Part shown: positions 35,394-49,846 of the stretch, in pieces | Numbering within the stretch: position 1 is the first letter of the stretch | Layout of the letters: every line of letters begins with the position of its first letter | NCBI GenBank assembly: GCA_001695595.3 | Contig: MBPM02000130.1 | Location: forward strand, 62,001 to 126,000 | Direction: 5' to 3' | DNA length: 64,000 nucleotides | From: Plasmopara viticola | Lineage: Eukaryota > Oomycota > Peronosporomycetes > Peronosporales > Peronosporaceae | Made by a program: the position numbers and the translations under genes | Notes under the pieces: generated by a model | Told to the model about the DNA's origin: nothing | Database searches by the model: none | Seen by the model: only the letters and a program-made list of their open reading frames with translations

Positions 35394-38342
35394 TTATTTG
35401 TTTTCAAAACGAGCGCGAAGAGCTGCGACGCCTGACAGTGTCGTCGTTTCTTTTTCTTCTCGCAGTGTGCAGGACACTTTTGGGGCATCTAATGCAGATC
35501 CCGTGGCATCACTATGGGCGCGTGTTAGCGATACAAAGTCGATGTTACCACTAGTATTTTGCTTGCGTTTCTGCTTCATGCGGGCAGCAATCGTCTTGAT
35601 CTGGTTTATGTCATTAACAGGGCTAGCAATAGAGCGACTGCTGTTGAACTCCTGCTCCGTATCAGCTCTCAGTATAGAAGTATCAATACTTGCTACTGAT
35701 CGGGCCTTGTGTAGTTTCCTATGTTTTATTCGCTTCAACATAGCATTTCCGTTTTCATCCATAGCGATCGTATGATCAGTTTGATGCGCACTTCTGTGCA
35801 TAGGCGGTATATCGTCGACCTCCCCACGGGCGGCCAAAAATACGTTTTCAGTCGAGCGATGTCGCAGTAACTGAGACACTGACGACAGAGGCGGTGGCCC
35901 AGGAGGTAGTGGTGGGGTTTTATGCTCGGACTTTGCCAAATGAGCTGGTGTGCTCACTGCTAAATTTTCTTCTTCCTCATTCATTCGTGAACTCAGAGGA
36001 ATACTCCGTGCCAATCGTAGCTGATCATTAAATTTACGTGCATTCCTACGACGCTTCATCAACCTGTCTTTGTCTTTCTCCACGTCCTTGTCTTTGTGCT
36101 TGTCTACAGACTCGAATAGATCATCATCAAGCCGCAGAAGTGAAGGCACTGGCTCATCCCCTGTGGGTGGAACTACTGTTGACGATGTAGCACCAAATAA
36201 TTTTTCCCACGGTTCGTCACCATTCTCTCCAACGACAGCAGACGCAATATTTTTCATCTCCTCCACATCACGCACACTACCAACGTAAGACGCCGTGACC
36301 GAGCCTTCAATCACGGTCGTTGCATTCGATGCGCTTGACTCCCCACGTTTACGACCAAACTTCATCACATTTTTATCTGTGTTAACACCATTCACTCCAC
36401 TTCCACTTGAGAAAGACGAACAGTCTGGGATGGTAAACGACGTGAACTCCACGTTGGCAATTCGCGCAGCAGGAACTCGCTTGTTTTTACAATCGGACAA
36501 CCCACGCTCATTAAAACGTTGCCAATCATTACTGTCCAGCACCATAGGTTCTTCTCGTTTTTCCTCATACTCATCTTCTTGCCAGCGCTCCAACGTCATG
36601 TCCTGAATAGATACAAGCAAGCTAATGCGCTGTTCTTCACCCAATTCGTAGGCAAAACACACACTGCAAGCGTATTGAAGAAGTTGTCGCCGAGAAAACC
36701 CATAACTTGAAAGATGGTACAAATATGCTAACGCTTGCCCATAGATGACATTGTGTACATCTAATACCTTTTGAGCACGTTCAGAGTCCGCTAGAAAGTA
36801 CCATGGTGTATCGGTGGATGTCTTACTAAGTTCCTCCGCTACACTCTCTAAAAGAGCGTCTTCCCAATAGAATGCCACACGCCACGCTGCATGGTCTTTC
36901 AGCGCCACATGGAGATATTCTTGTCCGTCTTTGCTCGTTTTACGGTAAAAAGTCTGCAACATGTTCATCAGATGCATCGTTGAGCGTGTGTCCTGCTGGG
37001 CAAGACAGGCATTCAATAGCAAGCGCAACGCGGTTGCAAGCCTTAAAAATCCTTCACGGGTCAGTTCGAGATTATGTCTTCGCTGCAGCATCAAACACTC
37101 CAGTATAATGCGTCGAACAACGCCGAGTTGGTACATTGACTGTGTCGCGGAGGCTGACGCATCCGTAAATTTGCCACGGTGTTTCGATGATGCTCCTGAA
37201 GCGTGGAGTGTACTAGACGCAAGAAGACTTGCTTCAGGGTCTACGAAACAACTCAATACAAAATCCTTAATAACTTCGACGTCTTTTTCGGACACACCTG
37301 AAGCTCTAAACTTTGTGAGGTCCTCTGGCGAAGCTGAGAGCAACAAGAAGCTAGCTGGTTCTGCTAAATGCCGCGCTTGCTGTTCATTGCGCCACGACAC
37401 ACGATGCCACTCCATTAAACTCAACGCTTTAGCCTGTTTATGGGTTAGTTCGGGTGCCATACTATCCACAATATATTGCTTCACCACAGAGTCACGGTCC
37501 AATGCCTTAAGTGTCTGTTGCAGATCCGTCATAGCTTCAATTTCTGCCTGTAGAATCGTCACTTTAGTCTCAAAGAACTGTCCAATGACAATCAACAGCG
37601 TATCTAGTCGATCCTCTTCTAAACTCTGCGATAGCTCTGACGCTTCTTCCACAAGTTCATCTCGTTTAGCAATCGCACTGATTAACATGTTTCTTACGTC
37701 GTCGTACTCAGCGCCAGCTGCTTCATCCTCGCCAAAAGCATTAGAGAAGCGGGACCGTGCCGTCTGTAAAGCACGTTTGACTTCCGGATTACTAGGCTGC
37801 ACTTGATACGTCGCTTCATTCGCAGCTAATACAGTCTTCCAATGTGCCAAATCATCTGCTGCTCGAGCCACACGCTGTCGTGCCTTGTCCATTTTCTTCT
37901 CTGCTACCTGCACGTCGGATACACAGCGCTGTACCAGGTTGTAGACATCACGTGCCCATCGTTTCGACTTGCCAGGATTTTCAAGTGGCTTCGTCATATC
38001 CATGTACGCCTTGCTAGCTGCCAAGTGTTTCGCGCCCAACACCTGATTGTAAGTACGCATCTGCGTGAAAAAGGCCTGAAAACAAGACTGTTCCACCTCT
38101 TGCGGCTGTAGTGCGGGCAGGCAAGCATCACTTAAGAGTGTCTGCGCAACCATGTGCTGTGTGGAGGACGCAGCTCTGAGGTACTTGCGAAGCTGCTTGC
38201 GGACTTTGACACCGCTCTCAACACGCTCGCTGACACGAACAAACGGCACTTGATGAAAGGATGGGCCACCCGAACGTTTGTGTACTGGAGTTGGGCGCTC
38301 ACCCAGCATATAAGGCGGCGCAGGGACCATCGTCGTCGTCAT
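35394..38342 (-). CDS. Large F-BAR-like plus SBF2-like domain protein
   Basis: No single named orthologue is recognised. With the start at ATG 38342 (MTTTMVPAPPYM) the product has 982 residues; the frame remains open upstream to 38648, but that extension lacks domain character. Residues about 38-283 are long alpha-helical heptads (QEVEQSCFQAFFTQMRTYNQ, AEKKMDKARQRVARAADDLA, RDELVEEASELSQSLEEDRL) resembling an F-BAR membrane-bending module. Residues about 403-620 resemble the SBF2 domain of MTMR5/13 and KIAA0513 (RRIILECLMLQRRHNLELTR, FLRLATALRLLLNACLAQ, MLQTFYR). The C-terminal 300 residues are Ser/Arg/Lys-rich and likely disordered, with a proline stretch (TPPLPPGPPPL) suited to SH3 binding. 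A role in membrane traffic or the cytoskeleton is inferred. It converges on SPCS3 (106 bp) and diverges from PSMB3. Confidence 0.75.
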   Translation of the reverse strand: MTTTMVPAPPYMLGERPTPVHKRSGGPSFHQVPFVRVSERVESGVKVRKQLRKYLRAASSTQHMVAQTLLSDACLPALQPQEVEQSCFQAFFTQMRTYNQVLGAKHLAASKAYMDMTKPLENPGKSKRWARDVYNLVQRCVSDVQVAEKKMDKARQRVARAADDLAHWKTVLAANEATYQVQPSNPEVKRALQTARSRFSNAFGEDEAAGAEYDDVRNMLISAIAKRDELVEEASELSQSLEEDRLDTLLIVIGQFFETKVTILQAEIEAMTDLQQTLKALDRDSVVKQYIVDSMAPELTHKQAKALSLMEWHRVSWRNEQQARHLAEPASFLLLSASPEDLTKFRASGVSEKDVEVIKDFVLSCFVDPEASLLASSTLHASGASSKHRGKFTDASASATQSMYQLGVVRRIILECLMLQRRHNLELTREGFLRLATALRLLLNACLAQQDTRSTMHLMNMLQTFYRKTSKDGQEYLHVALKDHAAWRVAFYWEDALLESVAEELSKTSTDTPWYFLADSERAQKVLDVHNVIYGQALAYLYHLSSYGFSRRQLLQYACSVCFAYELGEEQRISLLVSIQDMTLERWQEDEYEEKREEPMVLDSNDWQRFNERGLSDCKNKRVPAARIANVEFTSFTIPDCSSFSSGSGVNGVNTDKNVMKFGRKRGESSASNATTVIEGSVTASYVGSVRDVEEMKNIASAVVGENGDEPWEKLFGATSSTVVPPTGDEPVPSLLRLDDDLFESVDKHKDKDVEKDKDRLMKRRRNARKFNDQLRLARSIPLSSRMNEEEENLAVSTPAHLAKSEHKTPPLPPGPPPLSSVSQLLRHRSTENVFLAARGEVDDIPPMHRSAHQTDHTIAMDENGNAMLKRIKHRKLHKARSVASIDTSILRADTEQEFNSSRSIASPVNDINQIKTIAARMKQKRKQNTSGNIDFVSLTRAHSDATGSALDAPKVSCTLREEKETTTLSGVAALRARFENK

Positions 38343-38915
38343 CAGAGCTGAAGCCGAAGGAGGAAGCGAATTTATCGAAGGATGTACTAAGACTGCGCGG
38401 ACGGAACCGCCGTAAGTCCAACAGGGGCTTGGTAGGAAGCGTATACGCGAGGGCTCGCTGGACGAAGTGGACGATGCGAATAGCGCGGGGGAGACGCGAG
38501 AAGAGCGTAAATATTGTGTAAAAATTGGACCAGGCCAGTACGGATTATACAGATGATACATTCTTTTTTTAATAGTTTTTGAACCTCTATGGAGTCGTGC
38601 CATCGAATATAGTACACTTGTATGGCTTGCCAATCGAAGTCCCTCCATCGAAGTGCATTCAAATAGTTAATATATAACTGTAATCACCAAGCGCCGCTGC
38701 CATTAAAAAGTATGGTGTAAGCTTCATAAAAAGTGATGGCATCACAAAGTCTCCCTGTCTTGAGAGCAGCACTCGTCTTTTAAACAACCATTCTTCAAAA
38801 GTTAGATTAAATTTTCGACCAAAAAAAAAAATGCCATAGTGAATGTTGCGCCAGTGATCGGGCAACATTTACTAGATATCATTCCCCCTCACCAAAACAA
38901 AGAAGAGAGAGGACC

Positions 38916-39719
38916 ATGGTACGCAGCTCATATTGTCGCTTATAGCAGCTTTTTCTGTATTAAGTGCTTTCTTAATGACTATTACAAACGTGTCTATACA
39001 TGTGTATGTCTCTTCTCTCCCCATTAGTCTATCCTGTCGTATAACGGAGCGGCAATAATCGCCATGGCTGGCAAAGATTGCGTCGGCATTGCATGGTATT
39101 CTCCTAGCTTTGATTTCACAATTTATAGGCGCAACAGAAGAAGCAGCTTTAACATGCTTCATTATGATCCTGCAGTGATACGAGACTAGGTATGCAGGCG
39201 CAGACGGTGGCAATGGACTTCCAAAAGGTCTTTCGTGTGACAGACAAGACGTTCTTGGGCCTAGCGGGTCTAGCTACCGATGTGCAGTCTGTATCGCAGA
39301 TGCTGAAATATAAGATTAACATGTACAAATTGGACGAGGAGCGCGATATTAAACCCAAGACGCTAAGTGCGCTACTTTCCAATATGATGTACGAAAAGCG
39401 GTTTGGACCGTGGTTCGTGGAACCCGTGATCGCTGGTTTAACAGAGGACAACAAACCTTTTCTGTCCAGTATGGACTGTTTGGGCTGCGAGATGATGACC
39501 AAAGACTTTGTTGTGGCCGGTACGATGGAGGAGGCGCTCTACGGCATGTGCGAGTCCATGTATAAACCAGATATGAAGGAAGAGGACCTCTTTGAGACGC
39601 TTTCCCAATGTCTGCTATCAGCTTGCAATCGTGACGCACTTTCTGGCTGGGGCGCCGTCGTGCACATTATCACACCTAAAGGCATCACGTCAAAGAAGCT
39701 GCTGTCGCGTCAGGATTAG
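38916..39719 (+). CDS. PSMB3: Proteasome subunit beta type-3
   Basis: A non-catalytic beta subunit of the 20S core. Exons: 38916-38918 (the ATG alone), 39028-39095 and 39176-39719, with GT-AG introns of 109 and 80 nt. The product is 204 residues (human 205). Exon 2 supplies SILSYNGAAIIAMAGKDCVG. Exon 3 opens with DTRLGMQAQTVAMDFQKVF, followed by GLAGLATDVQSVSQMLKYK, YEKRFGPWFVEPVIAGL, and FVVAGTMEEALYGMCESMY, all close to known beta-3 subunits. The frame before exon 2 hits a stop codon that is part of the acceptor (CATTAG), so the start must come from upstream. The ATG directly before a GTACGC donor gives the perfect family start M-S-I-L-S-Y-N-G. It lacks the catalytic threonine, as expected for beta-3. 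Confidence 0.92.
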
Positions 39720-39902
39720 GGGATCTTTGTGCATTTTTTCTAGGGTGAAATACGTGACAAACTCAAATAAAGGATGCATTTTTTTTTTACCCAAATTTGT
39801 TTCTTTGATGGTGACGATACTACAAAAAGCAAGTGGGTTTTTCACTACAATTATAAAAAAGAAGAAAAATTGGGTGGCCCGCTAATGCATACATAATCCA
39901 AA

Positions 39903-42821
<2,919 letters not shown>

Positions 42822-43099
42822 GTCCATACCGCGTTAATCGCTTGTTATCAATTGTTGCACCGATAGCTTGATTAATTTGATGACGTTACAGTCAACACTG
42901 TCGAACGGCCGCTTCGGGTCGATTTTATGCTCGTCTTTCTCGCTTAGTGTATCAGCATGTCAAACAAGTTAAGGACAATATCGGTATGTCACATACCTGT
43001 TTAATGTGTTCTCGGAAAGTTGAGTGTATTGATTGGTCTGTCTTTCAAGCAACAAGAGTAAGCTCTATAGTACGAAGCTGTGTCTCGCGCTGCTGTGCA

Positions 43100-43526
43100 T
43101 CATTGGTTAACGAAACCGTTACTATGTGCTGCGTTAGTGTAAACAAAAGTTAAAACAATAAAAAGGATATTGCATAGAATATGGAGTTGCTGCAGCTTTT
43201 GCAAGGCCTGAACATCCCCTTGATACAATTTCATTGAATGTAGCCTTTCAGCTACCTGGCACAATAATAAAGGTAATGCTGACAAGAAGTGCCCTTGAAT
43301 TTCAAGCCGTATATTTTTTTACCTCAGGCACCTTGGTCCACACATGATAACGATCCGCAAGGACACTTTCCAATGTTATATCAATAGCATCCGGAGGAGA
43401 AGGAGACTGATCCTTGACATTGAAATGAGTATAGGTCTTTAACGCCATTGACGTATAATCAGTCGGCAGTAGTGCGTTCTCCAGCGACATGGAGGGGTGA
43501 TACTCTGTGATGCCTTCGTCCCTCAT
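43100..43526 (-). CDS. Small two-exon gene, unrecognised (possible dynamitin-like fragment)
   Basis: Proposed exons on the minus strand are 43526-43323 and 43255-43100, with a 67-nt GT-AG intron (43322-43256), giving 119 residues. Exon 1 has coding character and no stops. Across the splice the protein reads YHVWTKVPE joined to VAERLHSMKLYQGDVQALQK, a heptad-like helix. This faintly resembles the C-terminal W-x-x-LPE-x-x-x-RL segment of dynamitin (DCTN2), but the N-terminal half does not match, so the assignment is weak. The last 25 residues are hydrophobic and may lie beyond the true end or in a missed intron. It converges on SR140. Confidence 0.4.
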
Positions 43527-46500
43527 AACTAGACTTGCTTGTTTTGTGAAACTCCTGATTATTGATGTTCCAAAGAAATTCTACTGAGCAAAATCACAAA
43601 TCAGAGAGTATACATTTTGGTAGGTCGATGAAAACAAGATCAGGGCACGCCTACTTATAGACGTTTTCTCTAATTGTGTGCGTGGCAACGTGCAGGATGT
43701 ACTCTGCGGTGTGCATTATTTTGAAGTAGATGCTTTATCAAGATGATTTTTAGACTTATATAGCAATACGCCAACGTAAGAGGTGCCTGCAAATGGCAAT
43801 TCGAGAACTGATTACATGCACATGACTTTTGCTCGCATCAGCCATAAGAATTTGCAGCGTCTCACGCAGCAATGCATTGGCGCCACCATAAGGTTGCTGC
43901 GGAATATCCAGAGTACAAGGAATTGTGTACATATGTGATTAAGCTACAGGAAAAACCATATTTGGCAGCTAGCATTACTACAATTGGGGGAATAACCCTG
44001 GTACGCGTAAGAGCGCCACGTATTACATGAAGGGGGTGCAATATCGTATGTTGAAGCATTATTTTTCAGTCTGCCGCAGAGGCGGGGTAATTCGTGGCAT
44101 GTGAAGCATTGATGGATTACGCTACCTACACTTTTTTCGCGCGGGCATTGACAGTCAAAACGTGGTAATAAATCCGCCAAACAGTCACAGAACGTAACAC
44201 ATAGAGCTGTGGTTGAGAATATGTTGCCTCTCGCTATTACCTGGTCAGGAGATGACCACTGCTCGTTGCAAGTCAATGAGCTAAACAAGCAATTTCTTTC
44301 ATATTTTATCAAATTTAGTTTTCTCGGTACTTTATCAATGAAAGCGTACATCCTACTGTAAAAATTCCACTAGAACCCAAAAAGATGCTGCTATAACACT
44401 ACTTTATAAAGATCTGTCGTTAGCGTCCTCGACAACCAGTGCTGCCAGCACAACTTGCTTATCGGTCACTTAGGCGTCGTCTGGTCTGCCTTCGTAGACC
44501 AGACCGTAACAATCATCGCTCTGGGTGTAATAGGGCATTCTTTAGCGTCGATTCGATACTTGACTGACACTTGAGAAAACCCTAATAAAAACTGTTCAGG
44601 CTTCCCTAAATTGAGCTATGCGTACAATAGGATGTACATGACTCTGCTGAGCGGAATTAGACAGATGGCACTCATGGCATTGCATTTCTATTGGAGCCAA
44701 GGCTCGTACTTTTTTGATCAAGCAGGGGCGTATAATATTGACTCTTTGGCTAGTCACTAACTCTAATTTGCTTCAGCTGTTCTTGAAGAGCATCAATTTA
44801 GCATTTTTTGTTTGACCCTAATCACTAACTGGCGCGCAAAAAAATTTGACGTGGGAGAGTCTACCAAGTCTTAACTCGTAACATAGCCTCGGACGTGCGT
44901 AGGTGCAACAAATTGTTTATTAGTGCTGGCTCCACCTTAAATGCTGCCAAGCTCTCAGGCTCTAAGTGTCTATGAGGTGTCAGGCACACACCCATCACAT
45001 GGACCCAGTGAGGCTACCGGTGACCAGCGTTTTCCTAGCTCTGAGGGCGTAATTTCTACCAGCGACCCTTAAAGCCCTCAGTTGATAGAAAGCTTTGATC
45101 AGCGACCCTCTTCCGGATATGCACGTATCCACCTCATTACTTGCCTCAGCAGAGGCAGCAGGTGTTCTCTGCTCACTTACCCACACCAAGTCAGCGAGGT
45201 CACGAACACAAGTACATTAGGTCTCATCGAGACGTACAGACTTTCCTTCACGGCGATCTGCATGACCGAGATCGTTTGTGGCTGTACTCTCTCGAAGAGC
45301 AATCAGATGTCTTCTTCATCGCCGTTGCCCGCACTTACAATATTAAAAGTTTATCTTTAGACAACAGTCACCTTTACTTGTTCGGGGTAATATTTAAGTC
45401 CGTCCAATATCTTTATTCATGAAAATGTTCATCAAGCTCGCACCTGCCTTGCTTTTAGGTAAGGATACGAGATCGCTTTTTAATTTAATATCCAAGAGAA
45501 GAAACATTGCATCTGAAGGCACGATATACTCGTTGGTTTCAAAGATTGCTGTTCGGCTTTTACCATATGAGAGAGTGGAAAACCTGTAAGATTCGGTTGC
45601 TTTAGTTGTCATCTCAACAACCTTATTTCGGGAGGGAGACATCTAATTTGTTTAAGGGCAAATCTGTAAGCTTTACTGACAATACCCGCGACCTCTGGGA
45701 CCACCGAAGTCTGTGCTACCTTAGACCTGAGCTTAAATTTGCTTGTAGCGCTCGAGCGCCGTACCGCATTTAAGCTGCTTGGTAGGAGGTAGGGCTACAA
45801 ATGCACTTTAAGCAGCAAAAAGCACACGTCCGACAGACACACGAAGGTGATTCGGTTATTTTTGAATCTTTAAGAGGATTCGGGTAGACAATCTACTTGT
45901 ATAAGCATAGCATTGACTTGTAAATGCAATAGATAGTATGAGGACACGAAACACCTCGCACACAGGAGGCGGACAGGAAGATATACGATCTTCCGATGAG
46001 CGACTTTTCACAACCTTTGGTCTTTAAAGGATCAAGGCTATTAGATTTTCCTGCATAGAATACACACCGTGTTGGACTATTTTATATGTATTTAAAGTAT
46101 GATCACAGTACACGGAATTCTATGGATCTGGAGTGAAGCAAGTCGTAAGCTGTAGCCAGCTGCTTGGTAAGCCAATGGAGCTGGAAACGTACAAGTGGGA
46201 TAGCAGTCCTATAAGTTTGAGCTGTTTGATATTTTCTTTGCACATTTACTCAAATATTTTCAGTTGCAGTGCCATTTTCTGGCGTGTAAGTCTTGTTTTT
46301 TTGTGTGAAGTCTAATTTAGCAGTTTGCGAACGCGTTTGGTTGAAACATGGCCAATTTTTGAGTGTACTTTGCCAATGTTAAACCATCAAAGCGCGCAGT
46401 CCCAGGCTTGAACCGCTAAACCCCTGCACCATTTATTTGCCTTATCCTACTTTTTGCAAACCAAAAAGTTGCCACTTGATTTGATGTAACAATCAATTAA

Positions 46501-46969
46501 TTTCTTGAAAAAACGAGTTTATTTCTGAAGAGAGACGTAAATTAATCTTGCTGATTGAAGTATTAGTTGAAGTGATTGTGCTGCAACATATCGCGCATCA
46601 GACTCATTAGCTTGTCCATCATAAACCTCTGTCTATCTTTCGTGACTAGATAGTACCCAAAATAGGTACGATGATGTTGGCGGCATGCATGTCGGACGAA
46701 CTGTGACAGGATTGCCATTTAACAGTCGTGGATTTGGAGCACTACCACCCCGTTTTGATGCGAAAAATTAATGTGTACAACGCGGCACTACAAAAAACTA
46801 TCAAAAAAGGTTCGCTTAAGTTCTTTGACCAGTTAGCACATGGCCTGTGGCGCACAATTTACGTCTTAAACATATCTCGCAGTCAGATTTTTAGCTTAAC
46901 AGTGTTCGACACTATCAAAGACGAAGAGCTTTACATCTAGATCCGCCGATATAGCAAATCTAGTTTTTG
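43527..46969. other. Gene-poor stretch, nothing firmly recognised
   Basis: Only short open frames. A segment around 44970-45005 (GTGTCAGGCACACACCC) resembles ones near 14332-14360 and 48695-48735. In the last two the minus-strand code reads IG-x-VPD-x-P, hinting at an old dispersed retroelement family, but the copies are too decayed to assign. Confidence 0.35.
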
Positions 46970-47600
46970 TCACTCAGAGGCCAAAGCCAATGTCACGTTG
47001 GTTTGCTTGTGGAGCCTTAGCATATGGCTATTATCTTCAGCAATAGAATGTCGAGCAAAATTGTTCGATGCACCGGAGTTGACGAGGACAGATCGTGGCT
47101 CACTAAAAGCTTTCAAGGCTGCCTCAACAACCAACAAGCCAAGTTTGCAAGTACGATCTTTGCCCAAAGTCAGAATCTAGTCCGAACGATTGTCCATTCA
47201 TGACGATCGACAAGCCCAAATTTCTTCCGGAAACGTTATTCCATGCCTACCCTTTTTTGCGATCGGACCACTAGATGGTCGTGACATTTAAGCCCGCCAA
47301 ACCTTTGAGCGCTTGGTACAAGGAGCACATTAGCCGTAAATGGTAAGTATTACTGCAGATAAAGCATCGATGAATGTCAAATTTTGACCCAGCTCGAAAA
47401 CCTACTTCTCCATATCGTCATTATCAGGATTCATGGAGAACGGACCACCCAAAGATCTCTGGTTTTGTAAGTCTTCTCCCATATGCAGTCTGGGAGGTAA
47501 ACGTGACACTTTCATAACTTCCTCAAAAACTAAGAGTCTTGGAGCACCTCCATTCAAACTATGCTTGTATTTCGTTGATTTAACCACTACTACGTCCTCT
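46970..47600 (-). mobile_element. Ty3/gypsy retrotransposon protease relic
   Basis: The minus-strand frame at 47167-46970 contains RSVLVNSGASNNFARH, the retropepsin-like active-site region of Ty3/gypsy elements, in which the catalytic aspartate of DSGAS is replaced by asparagine (NSGAS). Flanking sequence on both sides is interrupted by stops. Upstream minus-strand code (47587-47402) may be gag-derived but is not recognisable. No LTRs were found. Confidence 0.6.
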
Positions 47601-49846
47601 AGAAAAGGCTAGCTGGCCGTCCCTTTTGTTAACCCTGGACAGAGTCTCTCGACTTTCTCCTACCCTGGTGGATTACAGAAAACGTAACGCATACAATGCA
47701 TGGCGAAAAAAGGCTTGCATCAACTGACACTTCAATTCATTAGTACCGGCTTTGAATATTTATTGAGGGTAAGTGCCCGTTGCACGCTCTCAAATCGATT
47801 TTTGTAATGACCGAAATTAATTTATAACGATCCGTCCGCGACAGTGCGGACATGCTGATATTTGATCCTGACTATCACCAAGCAGAAAATTACTATTTCT
47901 TATCCTTTAAAAATTCGCCAAGCTCACCGTGAGCGGCTTTGGTATGGGAAAGGCTTTCGTTTGGTGCATCGGCTTCACCAAATCAGATCACTCCGTTTTC
48001 TTGGTTGAGGAAACTGCAACTAAGAAAGTTTATACGTGCGAGTACCTCTGGATGTGCGCTGATCGTACTGGTTTTGTACAACCACAAGTTGAACCCCTCG
48101 GATCCGAGCAAAACTACCAGATTATTGGCATACTTTGCATGCCCTAAGGCAAGTGAGCGTACTGTCCCCTCTACACAGAGAAGCAGTCTCAAAGACTTAA
48201 TTGTAGATTGACTACAAAGCCATCAAATGCATCGGAGCTGCCGTAGCTGCTTGTTAAAGGAAGCTTAAGCTCAGGTCTTTCTAGTCTTAAAATTAATACA
48301 AGTCGCTGTTTGAATCTAAGAAGTAGTAATATTTTACACTCGAGACTTAATGTATTTCTTTGACTTTCGGTCGCGAACTAAACTTTGATCAAGAATAGCG
48401 GCTAAAGCCTGTGTGGACCAGGGTCAAAACCTTCAGGCAATACCTTACAAAGCAGAATGTGCTTAGTAGTGTTCATTTGACCATGTGCTGCTTTTCTGAA
48501 AGCTCCTTAAAAGTCTTCTTATCAATGTCCAAAGCACCACGTGACTTGAATCACACAGCCTGACACGCTTACGCCTGTTATACTAATGCCGACCCCCATG
48601 GAACCCCGCGTAGTCTCTCGAGCAATCACAGCCGTATCTTCAAATTCAATTTGCTGTGACTGTTTGTACTCTTACGCCTCGACAAGACTTGGCGTTGGCG
48701 CATCAGGCACAAGCCCGATCAAATGGGCATAAAGTGTGTGTTTTCAGTAAAAGCACTGGCCTTGGGCAAGCACGCGGTACTTGACGCGCATGTGTGACTC
48801 AGGTTAGTGCGGCGTTTGAGGATTTATAAAGACTACTCATTTTAATGGGACGAGTGCAGGCTCACTAGCTGGCTCAGACTTCGTTGAGGGAAGCACTCAG
48901 TCTCTTGTTTTTTTGATATCGAGACGGGTGAGTCGTAGTCAAACCATATTGCTCACTTTGAGCAGAGAGTGACCAACATGCGTAGTGTAAATTTTATTTG
49001 ACGACACAGCCCTTTCAAAACGAGATATTGTCCTCCGACGGTGAACTAGATGCGAGCGATAATGACGGCAATCGACCTGGGTCTGTGCTTAAAAAAGCTT
49101 TTACGGCTCACCTAGTTTGCTGCGCGGGCTTTCAAGAAGTGATACAAGTCACAGATAGGTTGTCTGATTGACGACAGTTCTCCACCATTGTTTCAACTCG
49201 CAGGGACAAAAGTGGTTATAAATGTTAGAACAATTGTAACGGGGTCACACTATGGTCATGTTATCTGACATAATTCACGCGGTGTATCGAACACCTATGA
49301 TTAGGCAGAACTTAGTATCGAGAAACTTATAGAAAAGCATCACATTGGGAGGCACGAAGAGCTTTGTTTACATATCCTTCAAAAACTTGGACCGATATAC
49401 TTTAGATTATATTCAAAATCACAAAAGTTACATTGGATTTTGATTTCGAGACTTATATATGTTTTTTTAAATAGGCGATTTGTATAAACTAAGTCCCGCA
49501 GAAATTAATTTTCTTATAATGAACAATCCGCCCGACGAGCAGACCAAGTCGCTGGCCAATTTTTTTTTGTGGTGGAAAATATGCCCGGTTGCTAGACCAG
49601 CCATAGCACTTTTGCCTTAGACCAAATCTTTTCTAACAGCTTTGTCAGTCGATCTGATCGACATTTGTCAATAGCTGATCTTTTCACATAGTGTCGAGCT
49701 TGTCACTTAATCGCTCACCGCCAATCAACTCAGCGTCGGTAATTATTATATTTTATAGCGTCACTGCTGCGTTGTAGTACCCTCTACAACTTGGAAATGT
49801 ACAACCTATCATATGGCATATTTTGCGCGACAATATTCTGGCATCA
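47601..49846. other. Gene-poor stretch upstream of MIPEP
   Basis: No gene recognised. Around 48695-48735 lies one of three weakly similar segments noted under 43527-46969. The last part should contain the MIPEP promoter. Confidence 0.35.

Noticed and set aside
36961..37806. 281-codon plus-strand frame
   Set aside because: Antisense shadow of the F-BAR/SBF2-like gene; Ser/Cys/Arg-rich with no recognisable domain.
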